The notes: a model not told the origin generated them from the sequence alone. A stretch of 64,000 bases of DNA from Flavobacterium sp. GT3R68 (GCF_007109225.1 NZ_VJZK01000001.1:937978-1001977); one strand, 5' to 3'; counted from the first letter of the stretch, positions 7,828 to 17,609 are shown. Numbers and translations are program-made.

Positions 7828-10095
7828 ATGATTCGCCAAATAACATATTTTCTTTTATTATGCTGTACAATTGGATTTACCCAAAATCCATTACCCATCA
7901 TTCCGCAGCCGAAAGAACTAAAAAGAATGGATGGCAATTTTACAATCAACAGAACTACGAAAATTGTAGTAAAAGAAGTTGCCTTTCAAAAAGATGCGGA
8001 TTTGTTCAATCAGTTTTTGCTAATGAATTATGGTTATGAACTGCAGATTGTCAGCTACACCAAAGGCCACACCAATATAATTGAAATTCAAAGAGCAACG
8101 GAAGGAAATTCCGGAAGCTATACTTTAAATATTTTACCTTCCAAAACCCAAATCGCATCAAACGAAAGTCAAGGTATTTTTTATGCGTTTCAGACGCTGA
8201 TACAATTGCTTCCACTGGAAAGGGACAAACAGATAACCCTTCCTTGTCTGCAGATTAAAGATGAACCAAAATACCAATGGCGGGGCATGCACCTAGATGT
8301 AGGTCGCCATCTTTTCCCCACGGCATTCATCAAAAAATACATAGATTACATGGCGATGTATAAGATGAACACATTTCATTGGCACCTGACGGAAGACCAG
8401 GGCTGGCGTATTGAAATAAAAAAATATCCAAAACTAACCCAAATAGCGGCCTGGAGAAAAGGTTCGATTGTAGGGCATTACCGCGACCAGATCTATGACA
8501 CAATTCGGTATGGCGGTTTTTACACTCAGGACGAAATCAAGGAAGTTGTCGCTTACGCAAAAAAACGTCACATCACCGTCGTACCGGAGATTGAAATGCC
8601 CGGACATTCACAGGCAGCTTTGGCGGCTTATCCGGAATTGGCATGCACCAGTGGTCCATTTGAAGTTGCGACAAAATGGGGTGTTTTGGAAGATGTCTAT
8701 TGCCCTAATGAAGCAACGTTTGAGTTTTTGGAAAATGTGCTGACAGAAGTCCTGGAACTGTTTCCATCCGAATACATTCACATTGGGGGCGACGAATGCC
8801 CGAAAATCAGATGGAAAAACTGTGCACATTGTCAGGCTTTGATTAAAAGCGAAGGTTTGAAAAACGAACACGAACTACAGAGCTATTTCATTAAAAGAAT
8901 CGAGAAATTCCTGAACTTCAAAGGGCGAAAAATAATTGGATGGGATGAAATTCTTGAAGGTGGATTGGCTCCCAACGCCGCAGTGATGAGCTGGCGTGGT
9001 ACTCAAGGAGGAATCGACGCTGCCAAACAGCACCATAATGTAGTAATGACTCCGAGTTCCCATTGTTATTTTGATCACTATCAGGGCGATCCAAAATACG
9101 AACCAATTGCAATCGGAGGATATACCCCGGTTGAAAAAGTGTATGCGTACGACCCAACACCGGCTGCTCTTTCACCTGAAGAAGCAAAGTATATTATGGG
9201 CGCTCAAGGAAATGTCTGGACCGAATACATCAACACTCCCGAACACGTGGAATACATGACTATGCCCCGTATGGCCGCTTTAGCTGAAGTGGTTTGGGGA
9301 ACTTCTAATCCTAATAATTATAAAGATTTTCAAAATAGGCTGTTGCAGCATTTTGCTGTCTTAGATAAAATGGGTGTCAACTATTCGAAAGCCATATATG
9401 GTGTTACTTCAAAAGTCGCAGAAACTACTGATGGTAAAGGCGTATTCCTTACTTTTTCGACAAATTTCTCTGATTCAGGAATACGTTATACAACCGACGG
9501 AAGTGACCCAAAGGAAACTTCAAAAAGATACGCAAACCCGATACTGATTGATAAAAGCACTACTGTAAAAGCGACACTCTTTGAAAACGGAAAACAATTA
9601 AGCCCCATAATCGAACAGGCTTTCGCCGTGTCCAAATCAACCGGTAAAAAAGTGACCTTAAAAACGCCGCCTCATCAGAATTATAACAAAGGGGGCGCGT
9701 TTGCATTGGTCGACGGAATGCTCGGCAGCCGACTAGAGCAAGGTTTTGATTGGCTGGGATTCTTAGGAAAGGATTTGGAAGCGGTTATTGATTTAGCAGA
9801 AGTACAATCTGTTTCTAAAGTAGCTCTGAATGTTCATTCCAATGAATTGAATCGCGTGTATTATCCAAAAAACATCATTATCTCGGTTTCTGAAAATGGA
9901 ACTGATTTTAAAACGGTTAAGGAAATAACATTACAGGAAATCGAAAGAATGAAGGGTAGCGTAATCGTGGATTTTACTCCTGTCAAAACAAAATATGTAA
10001 AAGTAATAGCTCTAAATGCAGGAAAAATTCCGGAAGGGAAAGTTGGCGCTTCAGCTGATGCATGGTTACTCATTGACGAAATCAGGATCGACTAA
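7828..10095 (+). CDS. Secreted beta-N-acetylhexosaminidase (GH20)
   Basis: A 755-residue glycoside hydrolase removing terminal N-acetylglucosamine or N-acetylgalactosamine from chitin fragments or glycans. A signal peptide ends near residue 19 (GFTQ). Domains in order: GH20b alpha/beta domain (about 22-140), GH20 catalytic barrel (about 145-490) with the substrate-assisted pair D322-E323 in HIGGDECPK, a chitobiase C-terminal-like segment (about 530-600; YTTDGSDP) and a discoidin/F5-8 type C-like carbohydrate-binding domain (about 620-755). It starts a three-gene run with a secreted glycosylasparaginase 11 bp downstream, which suggests N-glycan breakdown. It is probably periplasmic or outer-surface; no lipobox is visible. 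Confidence 0.93.
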   Translation: MIRQITYFLLLCCTIGFTQNPLPIIPQPKELKRMDGNFTINRTTKIVVKEVAFQKDADLFNQFLLMNYGYELQIVSYTKGHTNIIEIQRATEGNSGSYTLNILPSKTQIASNESQGIFYAFQTLIQLLPLERDKQITLPCLQIKDEPKYQWRGMHLDVGRHLFPTAFIKKYIDYMAMYKMNTFHWHLTEDQGWRIEIKKYPKLTQIAAWRKGSIVGHYRDQIYDTIRYGGFYTQDEIKEVVAYAKKRHITVVPEIEMPGHSQAALAAYPELACTSGPFEVATKWGVLEDVYCPNEATFEFLENVLTEVLELFPSEYIHIGGDECPKIRWKNCAHCQALIKSEGLKNEHELQSYFIKRIEKFLNFKGRKIIGWDEILEGGLAPNAAVMSWRGTQGGIDAAKQHHNVVMTPSSHCYFDHYQGDPKYEPIAIGGYTPVEKVYAYDPTPAALSPEEAKYIMGAQGNVWTEYINTPEHVEYMTMPRMAALAEVVWGTSNPNNYKDFQNRLLQHFAVLDKMGVNYSKAIYGVTSKVAETTDGKGVFLTFSTNFSDSGIRYTTDGSDPKETSKRYANPILIDKSTTVKATLFENGKQLSPIIEQAFAVSKSTGKKVTLKTPPHQNYNKGGAFALVDGMLGSRLEQGFDWLGFLGKDLEAVIDLAEVQSVSKVALNVHSNELNRVYYPKNIIISVSENGTDFKTVKEITLQEIERMKGSVIVDFTPVKTKYVKVIALNAGKIPEGKVGASADAWLLIDEIRID

Positions 10096-10106
10096 AAATT
10101 AAAGAT

Positions 10107-11138
10107 ATGTCAAATCGTAGGAATTTTTTAAAAACAACGGTGATGGCCTCTGTAGCTGTTGCGCTTCATTCATTTAAAGGAAAACCAGATGCGGAAGAAG
10201 AAACTTTCATATCCGGAAAAGTAAAAACCCGAGCTGCAGGCGAACGGAGCGAAGCTAAACCAATCGTACTATCCACCTGGAATTTCGGAATAAAAGCCAA
10301 TGGTGCCGCATGGGAGATATTGAAAAATAAAGGGCGCGCTTTGGATGCAGTTGAAGCCGGAGTCAGGGTTCCTGAAGGTGATCCAAAAGAACGAAGCGTA
10401 GGTTATGGAGGAAGACCCGACCGTGACGGACACGTAACCCTTGATGCATGCATTATGGATGAAAAAGCAAACATTGGCGCCGTCGCTTTCCTGGAACATA
10501 TCAAACACCCCATTTCAGTTGCAAGGGCCGTGATGGAAAAAACGCCGCACGTGATGCTGGTTGGTGAAGGAGCCTTGCAATTTGCTTTATCACAGGGTTT
10601 CATAAAAGAAAATTTGTTGGTGGAAGATTCCGAAAAGGAATGGAAAGAATGGCTTAAACAAAGTAAATACCAGCCTGCGGCCAACATTGAAAACCACGAT
10701 ACTATCGGAATGATTGCCTTGGATGCTGATGGTAATTTATCCGGTGCTTGTACTACCAGCGGATTGGCTTATAAAATGCACGGTCGCATTGGGGATTCGC
10801 CCATAATCGGAGCGGGTTTGTACGTCGATAATGAAATTGGCGCCGCGACTGCTACCGGACATGGAGAGGAAGTAATCCGGATTTCCGGCTGCCATCTGGT
10901 AGTAGAATTGATGCGACAGGGTAAATCACCACAAATGGCGTGTGAAGAGGCCGTCAATAGAATAGTAAAACTGACGCAAATCAGAAATAAAAACCTAAAA
11001 GACATACAAGTTGGTTTTATTGCATTGAATAAGAAAGGGGAATATGGAGCCTATTGTGTTCAGGGCGGATTCAATTTTGCCGTAAACGATGCTTCCGGAA
11101 ACCGATTAATTAATGCCGATTACTTTATGAAACCATGA
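10107..11138 (+). CDS. N4-(beta-N-acetylglucosaminyl)-L-asparaginase (glycosylasparaginase)
   Basis: A 343-residue Ntn-hydrolase that cleaves the GlcNAc-Asn bond of N-linked glycans after autoproteolysis. The predicted autocleavage site is HD/T with T199 (HDTIGM) becoming the nucleophile of the beta chain; GRIGDSPIIGAG and ATGHGEE are also hallmarks. The N-terminus RRNFLK followed by a hydrophobic stretch looks like a twin-arginine (Tat) signal, fitting export in folded form. The close family prototype is the Elizabethkingia enzyme. It lies 11 bp after the GH20 gene and overlaps cutC by 4 bp, so the three are almost surely co-transcribed. Confidence 0.95.
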   Translation: MSNRRNFLKTTVMASVAVALHSFKGKPDAEEETFISGKVKTRAAGERSEAKPIVLSTWNFGIKANGAAWEILKNKGRALDAVEAGVRVPEGDPKERSVGYGGRPDRDGHVTLDACIMDEKANIGAVAFLEHIKHPISVARAVMEKTPHVMLVGEGALQFALSQGFIKENLLVEDSEKEWKEWLKQSKYQPAANIENHDTIGMIALDADGNLSGACTTSGLAYKMHGRIGDSPIIGAGLYVDNEIGAATATGHGEEVIRISGCHLVVELMRQGKSPQMACEEAVNRIVKLTQIRNKNLKDIQVGFIALNKKGEYGAYCVQGGFNFAVNDASGNRLINADYFMKP

Positions 11139-11812
11139 TAGAAAACCAACTCGAAATTGCCTGCTTCAATCCGGAATCAGCGATTATAGCACAACAAAAC
11201 GGAGCTGATAGAGTAGAATTGTGCGCCAATATCCATGAAGGCGGAACTACCCCTGATTTGGAAATAACACATTCCGTCCGTGCAGCAGTAACCATTGATT
11301 TGTATGTGATGATTCGGCCGCGCGGAGGAGATTTTGTTTATTCCGATGCCGAATTCGAACAGATGAAATCAGGAATTGCCCAATTTAAAACGTTGAATGT
11401 AGATGGTTTTGTTTTCGGGATTTTAAATGAGGATGGAACCGTCAATAAAAAACAGAATACTGAATTGGTCCGGGCAGCCCATCCAAATCCATGTACATTT
11501 CATCGCGCTTTTGATGTGGCAAAAGCGGTCTTTCAATCTTTGGAAGATGTTATTGATTGTGGCTTCAAAACGATACTCACTTCCGGTCAGGGAGAAAATG
11601 TTGTCGAGGGAATTCCTGTTTTGTCCCAATTGGTAAATCTTGCGAAAGGCCGAATTGTAATTATGCCGGGGGGAGGCTTGCGATCTTTTAATATTGGAAT
11701 GCTGCAATTCGAAACACAGGCTGCTTTTTATCATTCTTCCGCCATTACGGATAATACTGGGATTTCATCTGGAGATGAGGTAAGACTTCTGAAGGTGAAT
11801 CTTCAGCAATGA
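11135..11812 (+). CDS. cutC: CutC family protein
   Basis: A 225-residue TIM-barrel protein of the CutC family (ELACFNPESA-like start, DRVELCANIHEGGTTP near residue 25, MIRPRGGDFVYS near 58, CTFHRAFD near 116, LTSGQ near 148). CutC was named for copper homeostasis in E. coli, but its biochemical role is doubtful. Its ATG overlaps the stop of the glycosylasparaginase gene (ATGA), implying translational coupling and perhaps a role in sugar or glycan catabolism here rather than copper; that is inference. It is shorter than E. coli CutC (about 248). Confidence 0.92.
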   Translation: MIENQLEIACFNPESAIIAQQNGADRVELCANIHEGGTTPDLEITHSVRAAVTIDLYVMIRPRGGDFVYSDAEFEQMKSGIAQFKTLNVDGFVFGILNEDGTVNKKQNTELVRAAHPNPCTFHRAFDVAKAVFQSLEDVIDCGFKTILTSGQGENVVEGIPVLSQLVNLAKGRIVIMPGGGLRSFNIGMLQFETQAAFYHSSAITDNTGISSGDEVRLLKVNLQQ

Positions 11813-11880
11813 GCAGTGCTCTCTACACAATTACTATATGATACTTTGGAATGAAAATTAGAGACCAATTATTCCATTTT

Positions 11881-12018
11881 TTAACAAATAACACTTTTTT
11901 GTTGGTTAGGCTTATTTTCCATTGAGGTACAAGGTTTTTTAACACCACAACTTTGCAAGATAAAGAAAAGTAATAGTAACGCACAAGCAGATTTACTTTT
12001 TAAATTTTGAAGCTTCAT
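11881..12018 (-). CDS. Very small lipoprotein
   Basis: A 45-residue frame starting MKLQNLKSK with a hydrophobic stretch and the lipobox LQSC, so the mature lipoprotein would be only about 25 residues (CGVKKPC...). The frame can be extended 27 codons upstream, but the internal ATG gives a proper lipoprotein signal. A minus-strand TACCTTTG at 12117-12124 could be its -7 element. It occupies most of the otherwise empty 11813-12181 gap. No family recognised. Confidence 0.5.
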   Translation of the reverse strand: MKLQNLKSKSACALLLLFFILQSCGVKKPCTSMENKPNQQKSVIC

Positions 12019-12121
12019 GATTCCTGGATTTTTAATTAATAATAGTAAAATTATAGATTCATGATTTAAATAAAATTTTGGATAATAAAATAAAGACACT
12101 CTAATTACTTGATATACAAAG

Positions 12122-12162
12122 GTATAAAAATAATAAAGCCTCCCGACTGGAAGACTTTATTA
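12122..12162 (-). terminator. Terminator of the deoxynucleoside kinase operon
   Basis: Inverted repeat 12131-12162 (AATAAAG arms). Read on the minus strand its two mismatches become G-T pairs and it is followed by a T-rich run, so it most likely terminates the leftward dNK operon. Confidence 0.7.
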
Positions 12163-12181
12163 TTTTTTGTAAAAGGTAAAA

Positions 12182-12799
12182 CTAAAACAACCCGCCATTT
12201 AACTCGGCGTCAATGCGGTTTAAAATGATTCCTAAATCTTCCGGATTGTCAACAAAATTAATATTGTCTACATCTATAATGAGCAGTTTTCCTTTATCGT
12301 ATGTTTGGATCCAAGCTTCATAGCGTTCGTTCAGACGACTCAGGTAATCAATACTGATGGTGTTTTCATAATCGCGACCGCGTTTGTGGATTTGATTCAC
12401 CAAATTCGGGATCGAGCTTCTCAGGTAAATCAGCAAATCCGGGCCTTCCACCAATGTTTCCATCAATTCAAATAACGACGTGTAGTTCTGGAAATCACGG
12501 TTTGTCATCAATCCCATAGCGTGAAGATTGGGAGCGAAAATATGCGCATCCTCATAAATTGTCCGGTCCTGGATGATTTTTTTGCCACTTTCGCGAATCT
12601 GCAATACTTGGCGGAAACGACTGTTCAGGAAATAAATCTGCAAATTGAACGACCAGCGTTCCATCTGGTGATAAAAATCATCGAGGTAGGGATTGTCAAC
12701 AACGTCTTCAAAATGGGGTTCCCATTTGAAATGTTTCGCCAATAACCGTGTCAATGTTGTTTTTCCTGCGCCGATATTCCCTGCTACTGCTATGTGCAT
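12182..12799 (-). CDS. Deoxynucleoside kinase
   Basis: A 205-residue kinase phosphorylating deoxynucleosides for salvage. The P-loop GNIGAGKT is at residues 7-14; IIQDRTIYEDAHIF near residue 75 carries the DRT/ERS-type substrate motif, and RGRDYENTI the lid arginines. Similar to bacterial deoxyadenosine/deoxyguanosine kinases; exact base preference cannot be read. Its ATG overlaps by one base the stop codon of the upstream hypothetical gene (TAATG), so the two are translationally coupled. Confidence 0.92.
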   Translation of the reverse strand: MHIAVAGNIGAGKTTLTRLLAKHFKWEPHFEDVVDNPYLDDFYHQMERWSFNLQIYFLNSRFRQVLQIRESGKKIIQDRTIYEDAHIFAPNLHAMGLMTNRDFQNYTSLFELMETLVEGPDLLIYLRSSIPNLVNQIHKRGRDYENTISIDYLSRLNERYEAWIQTYDKGKLLIIDVDNINFVDNPEDLGIILNRIDAELNGGLF

Positions 12800-13590
12800 T
12801 ATGGTATTGTGATTTTATAATTTATAATTCCTGTGGTGGTAAAAATAGATAAAATTTGGTCTTTGTAGTAGAAATTTTTAAAGGTTTTCTCAATATTAAC
12901 AATCGTGTAAATTACATTCTTTTGTAAATCGTGCAGAAAAAGTTTCCCGTCTTTATAAAAAAGAATGCCCTTGTTGGTAACGGACTGGATTTGGTCGAAA
13001 TCGGCCACTTTTCCCAAGGAAGTAACTTTTCCAAAAACATCACAGGAATACCAGTTTAATTTTTCATCAATCCATTGGAATGTATTAAAATCGGTTTCAT
13101 AATATTTAAAATTTGCCTGAAAGGAAAGTGCTATGGATTGATACGTATTTTTCTGATAATCGAAAAGTCCAATTTGCTGGGATAAACTATTGTAGATCCA
13201 CAGCCGATTTTGGGAAGCAATTCCAAGTGCTGCAGCCATTATCGGGATTTCATTTTCAGAAAAATTGATTTTATGAACTTCATTTAATTGGTTGTCTAGT
13301 ATAACGGCTGAATTGAAATCTTCATAAAACAAGACGATTTTTAGGGGATTCTGCAAATCCACTTTTGTGATTTTTCCTAATGAAACGTTTTTGTATTCTG
13401 AAATTTTGCCGTCGAAATGTTTACTGATAACATTATCTTTTGTCAGGTAATAAGCACCCAAAGCATCGAAACCCAAGAATGAATCTGCATTAATTAACTG
13501 GTCCGACAAAGGGATTGCCAACAGCTTTTGATCCTGCGCTAAAGCGGAATTCATTGATAGTACAAAAAAAAGCAGCAGTAATTTTTTCAT
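12799..13590 (-). CDS. Exported hypothetical protein, beta-propeller-like
   Basis: A 263-residue protein with a clear signal peptide cleaved after ALAQ (residue 19). The remainder is a series of short beta-strand stretches with repeated D/N-K turns, resembling a small propeller, but I cannot name a family. It begins a two-gene operon with the deoxynucleoside kinase (one-base overlap), an arrangement that gives no obvious functional clue. Confidence 0.75.
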   Translation of the reverse strand: MKKLLLLFFVLSMNSALAQDQKLLAIPLSDQLINADSFLGFDALGAYYLTKDNVISKHFDGKISEYKNVSLGKITKVDLQNPLKIVLFYEDFNSAVILDNQLNEVHKINFSENEIPIMAAALGIASQNRLWIYNSLSQQIGLFDYQKNTYQSIALSFQANFKYYETDFNTFQWIDEKLNWYSCDVFGKVTSLGKVADFDQIQSVTNKGILFYKDGKLFLHDLQKNVIYTIVNIEKTFKNFYYKDQILSIFTTTGIINYKITIP

Positions 13591-13762
13591 AGAAAGCTAA
13601 AATACGATTAAACTTTTTAGATGCAAGAATGTCTTACTCTTTATTTTAACAAAACATTTGTAACAAATGGACCTTCAAGTCGTCATATTTGTTATGTCAA
13701 AAATAAAACCAATTGTCATGAAATCAACGATTAGCCAATGCCAACAAACAATCCAAAATTGT

Positions 13763-14683
13763 ATGAGCAAAAAAATAGTTGCCTCCATTATACTGATTGC
13801 TGCCTCTTTTTTCCAGATGCAGGCTCAGGAATTTCAAGGAATGGCTGTATATGAATCGAAAACCAGCACTTCTGATTTTAAGACCCGAATGGAAGGCAAT
13901 AAGGACATCACTCCCGATATGCAGAAAATGATTGAAGACCGTATGAAAAAAATGTTCGAAAAAACATTCATCCTGAACTTTAATAAGTCGGCATCCATCT
14001 ATAAAGAGGAAGAAAAACTGGACGCACCCGGACAAGGTGGAGGTGGAATGCGTATGATGAGTTCTATGTTGGGCGGCGGTGGAACGCATTATAAAAATGT
14101 AAAAGACAAATCGTATATCGTTGATAAGGAGTTTATGGGGAAAGAATTTTTAATCAAAGACTCTTTACCTGCATTGAATTGGAAAATGGAAAGTGAAACA
14201 AAACAAATAGGTGGTTACACATGTTTTAAAGCAACAGCAGTCCGCCCTGTAAGCAAATCCGATTTCAGAAACTTCCGTCCTAAAAAAGAAGAAGACAAAA
14301 AAGATCCGGCAAAAAAAGACGCGGTAAAAACAGAAGACAAAGCCAAAACAACCAACTTTATGGATGATTTCGAATTACCCAAAGAAATCACCATTACCGC
14401 TTGGTATACTCCGGAAATTCCCGTTAATCAAGGCCCGGAAAATTATTGGGGGTTACCGGGATTAATCCTAGAGGTAAATGATGGAAAAACAACCATCTTA
14501 TGTTCCAAAATCGTATTGAATGCAAAAGAAAAAGTAGATATTAAAGCACCGACAAACGGAAAAGTAATTTCTCAGAAAGAATACGATGAAACGGTAGTTA
14601 AAAAAATGGAAGAGTTCAGGCAAATGAATCAAGGGCAAGGACGTGGAAATGGCAGCGGAATGCAGATGAGAATTGGAGGATAA
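13763..14683 (+). CDS. GLPGLI family protein
   Basis: An exported protein of 306 residues from this start, with a signal peptide ending QMQAQ and the family motif WGLPGLILEVNDG near residue 230. GLPGLI proteins are Bacteroidota-specific, of unknown function, often next to an outer-membrane receptor, as here (next gene 44 bp downstream). The middle is Gly/Met-rich (GQGGGGMRMM) and a K/D-rich linker lies near residue 185; the C-terminus is Gln/Gly/Met-rich. The frame is open for 32 codons upstream, with an alternative ATG at 13718, but only the ATG at 13763 puts the hydrophobic signal at the N-terminus. Confidence 0.88.
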   Translation: MSKKIVASIILIAASFFQMQAQEFQGMAVYESKTSTSDFKTRMEGNKDITPDMQKMIEDRMKKMFEKTFILNFNKSASIYKEEEKLDAPGQGGGGMRMMSSMLGGGGTHYKNVKDKSYIVDKEFMGKEFLIKDSLPALNWKMESETKQIGGYTCFKATAVRPVSKSDFRNFRPKKEEDKKDPAKKDAVKTEDKAKTTNFMDDFELPKEITITAWYTPEIPVNQGPENYWGLPGLILEVNDGKTTILCSKIVLNAKEKVDIKAPTNGKVISQKEYDETVVKKMEEFRQMNQGQGRGNGSGMQMRIGG

Positions 14684-14727
14684 ATTTAAAGTATCCAAAG
14701 TATCAATTTCCTATCTTAAAGCCTGAC

Positions 14728-17481
14728 ATGAAAAAAACAGTTCTCCTTATAATTATATTGTTCTCCACAGTCTCCTATTCGCAAAGCATCAAATTTGAAG
14801 GTGTTATTCAGGATAACGCCAATAAACCTTTGGAAATGGCAAACGTTATGGCCGTTAATACCATAACCAAAGCAATGGATTCGTATGGAATTACGAATGA
14901 TAAAGGAAAATTTCAGTTGACATTGAAACCGAATTCGACTTACAGCATTAAAGTAAGTTACCTCGGAATGCAATCGAAAGAGGTGGCAATTACTACTAAA
15001 ACTGAAAATATTTCCCAGAAAATAACCATGGAAGCGGGTGGAATCGAATTGGAGGGTGTCGAAATCGTACGTGAAATGCCGGTTTCAATCAAAGGCGATA
15101 CCATAGTTTACAATGCGGATTCCTTCAGATCAGGAACCGAACGAAAACTGGAAGACATACTGAAAAAGTTACCGGGCGTTGAGGTGAATGCCGATGGCGA
15201 AATCGAAGTCGAGGGGAAAAAAGTATCCAAATTAATGGTCGAAGGCAAAGATTTCTTTGATGGAGACACTAAATTGGGAGTAAAAAACATTCCCGCAGAT
15301 GCGATTGACAAAGTGCAGGTACTCAGAAATTTCAACGATGTCAGCTCCTTAAAAGGACTGGAGAACGGCGACGAGAATATTGCAATGAACATCAAACTCA
15401 AAAAAGGCAAGAAGAATTTTTGGTTTGGTGATATGAATGCCGGAATCGGTGTCGCAGATGATGAAAGCCGATACGTCATCAATCCCAAATTATTTTACTA
15501 CAGTCCGAAATATAGCATCAACCTGATTGGGAATTTCAATAATATAGGGGAATTGCCTTTTACGATGCAGGATTATTTCAAATTCACCGGTGGATTCCGA
15601 AGCATGATGAAGAAAGGCGGGACCAATTTTAATGTCTCTTCTAATGATTTAGGATTGTCGATATTGCGGAACAACCGGGCCAAGGAAATCGAAACCCAAT
15701 TTGGCGCAACCAATTTTTCATACAATGTCAATAAAGCCTGGAGTTTGAGTGGTTTTGCCATTGTTTCTTCTACTATAACCGATTTGGAAACGGCAAGCCA
15801 AAACAACCGTATTGACCAAATCAATAATTCCACTTTTACAACCAATCAAATCACGCAGGAAACGACCCATCAAAAAAGTAATTTAGGGCTTTTCAAAGTG
15901 AGCTCCAGCTATAAACCCAATACCAAATTGCAGTTTGATTATGATGTTTTGCTAAAAACGTCCAGGCAGGATGAAGATAATAACCTGTTGTCACAATTAA
16001 CGACAACGGATGCGAATGGTTCCGAAATCAACGACAATCAAAATATTCTTAGTGTCAAAAAGCAGGATCCAATCTCTGTCAATCAGAATCTGAGTCTCTA
16101 TTATACCAAAGATGACAAGAATGTATTTGCGGTCGAAATGCAGCACCTGTATCAGGATGAAGACCCTTTTTACAATGCGAATTTAGGACGAAATCCATTT
16201 CCCGATTCTGTAATCAACCCAATGGATCCGGATAATTTAGGAATTGAGGATCAAGGTCCTGGCGGTAGATATAATTTGACTCAGAATCGATTTGTGAAAA
16301 CCAACAAAACCGATGCTAAATTTGATTATTATTATATGCTTACCCCAAAAAGTAATATAAATGTCACTTTAGGTGATACGTATTCCTACCAGGGATTTGA
16401 TTCCGATATTTTTCAGATTTTGAACGGAGGCATTGTAAATGATATGAATGCAAATTCTATAAATGATGTAAAGTATAGTTTTAATGATGCTTTCCTCGGT
16501 TTGCACTACAAATTCATTACCGGAAAATTTACGTTCAATCCCGGTTTCAGTGTACATAAATACAACACGGCTAACGAACAACTAGGAACTACAGCCGACG
16601 ATGATTTCTACCGTGTGCTTCCTGATGTGTATGCTTTATACCAAATCAAAAAAGCCGAAACATTGACGTATAACTATTCCGTTACAAATGATTTTACCGA
16701 TATCAATAAATTGGCAGAAGGATATACGCTGACAAACTACAATTCGTTATTCAGGGGAAACAGAACGTTGGAAAATGCGCTGTCGCAAACCCATTCGCTG
16801 CGCTACTTCAAATATAATATGTTTAATTTCGAGAATATTTTTGCCAATATCAATTACACACGAAAGGTAGATGCGGTGAAGAGTATTGCGAATTTTGACG
16901 GAATCAATCAGTCGTCCACGCCGTACAATTCCAATTTTGCAGACGAAACACTTTCCGGAGCCGCAAGTTACGGGCGATCTTTTGCCAAGAACTATAAAGC
17001 TTCCGTAAATTTAGGTTTGCTTTGGTCCAAATTCAACAACATTCAGAACGATAAACCTAAAGCAACCGAATCATTCACTCAAAGTTATACGGCGAAGATA
17101 TCCACCAATTATAAAAACTTCCCCAATCTGGAAATCGGTTACAATCTGACGGTTAATGATTATGAAACGACTACTTTTTATACAGAAAAACCGTTCGCCA
17201 AACTGGATTATTACTTCCTGAACAGTTTCTCTTTTGTAGCCGAATATGAGTTCTATCACTATACCAACAATACCAAAACGGTCGATAACGAATATGATTT
17301 CTTAAGTGCGAGCCTTATATACCAAAAGAAAGACAGCAAATTCGAATACAAGTTGAGCGCGACTAATTTGTTGAACACGACTTCATTAAATGATGATAGT
17401 TTCTCACAATTTCAAACCAGGACATCACAATATACCGTGCAACCACGATATCTGATCTTATCGCTGAAGTATAATTTGTAG
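14728..17481 (+). CDS. Outer-membrane beta-barrel protein with CarboxypepD_reg domain
   Basis: A 917-residue TonB-receptor-like protein. Signal peptide to about residue 18 (TVSYSQ), CarboxypepD_reg-like domain about 20-110 (KFEGVIQDNANKPLEMANV), a plug-like region (about 115-220; VYNADSFRSG, LEDILKKLPGVEV, VEGKDFF) and a long barrel ending YLILSLKYNL with C-terminal aromatic pattern. This matches the outer membrane beta-barrel family OMP_b-brl_3. It is coupled with the GLPGLI gene; the pair probably forms an envelope system, substrate unknown. A dispersed repeat begins 4 bp after its stop. Confidence 0.9.
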   Translation: MKKTVLLIIILFSTVSYSQSIKFEGVIQDNANKPLEMANVMAVNTITKAMDSYGITNDKGKFQLTLKPNSTYSIKVSYLGMQSKEVAITTKTENISQKITMEAGGIELEGVEIVREMPVSIKGDTIVYNADSFRSGTERKLEDILKKLPGVEVNADGEIEVEGKKVSKLMVEGKDFFDGDTKLGVKNIPADAIDKVQVLRNFNDVSSLKGLENGDENIAMNIKLKKGKKNFWFGDMNAGIGVADDESRYVINPKLFYYSPKYSINLIGNFNNIGELPFTMQDYFKFTGGFRSMMKKGGTNFNVSSNDLGLSILRNNRAKEIETQFGATNFSYNVNKAWSLSGFAIVSSTITDLETASQNNRIDQINNSTFTTNQITQETTHQKSNLGLFKVSSSYKPNTKLQFDYDVLLKTSRQDEDNNLLSQLTTTDANGSEINDNQNILSVKKQDPISVNQNLSLYYTKDDKNVFAVEMQHLYQDEDPFYNANLGRNPFPDSVINPMDPDNLGIEDQGPGGRYNLTQNRFVKTNKTDAKFDYYYMLTPKSNINVTLGDTYSYQGFDSDIFQILNGGIVNDMNANSINDVKYSFNDAFLGLHYKFITGKFTFNPGFSVHKYNTANEQLGTTADDDFYRVLPDVYALYQIKKAETLTYNYSVTNDFTDINKLAEGYTLTNYNSLFRGNRTLENALSQTHSLRYFKYNMFNFENIFANINYTRKVDAVKSIANFDGINQSSTPYNSNFADETLSGAASYGRSFAKNYKASVNLGLLWSKFNNIQNDKPKATESFTQSYTAKISTNYKNFPNLEIGYNLTVNDYETTTFYTEKPFAKLDYYFLNSFSFVAEYEFYHYTNNTKTVDNEYDFLSASLIYQKKDSKFEYKLSATNLLNTTSLNDDSFSQFQTRTSQYTVQPRYLILSLKYNL

Positions 17482-17484
17482 CTA

Positions 17485-17553
17485 TTCCCGCTGTCCGCTA
17501 TATCTTATGCTTTTTAAAGAAAAAGCAAAAGGATGCCGCTTCCATCGGGGCTA
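17485..17553 (+). repeat. Dispersed hairpin repeat, copy 2
   Basis: Cleanest copy: TTCCCGCTGTCCGCT, inner hairpin with arms CTTATGCTTTTT / AAAAAGCAAAAG around AAAG, then GGATGCCGCTTCCATCGGGGCTA in two parts. It lies between the OMP stop codon and a bidirectional terminator, so it is probably transcribed as the 3' UTR of that gene. Confidence 0.8.
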
Positions 17554-17562
17554 AAAACAAAA

Positions 17563-17600
17563 AACCTGACTACATCAATAGTCAGGCTTAGATTTTTTTT
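17563..17600. terminator. Bidirectional terminator
   Basis: Perfect 8-bp stem CCTGACTA/TAGTCAGG with A-rich left and T-rich right flanks. It serves the rightward OMP gene and the leftward small lipoprotein gene. Confidence 0.85.
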
Positions 17601-17609
17601 TAAAATTAT

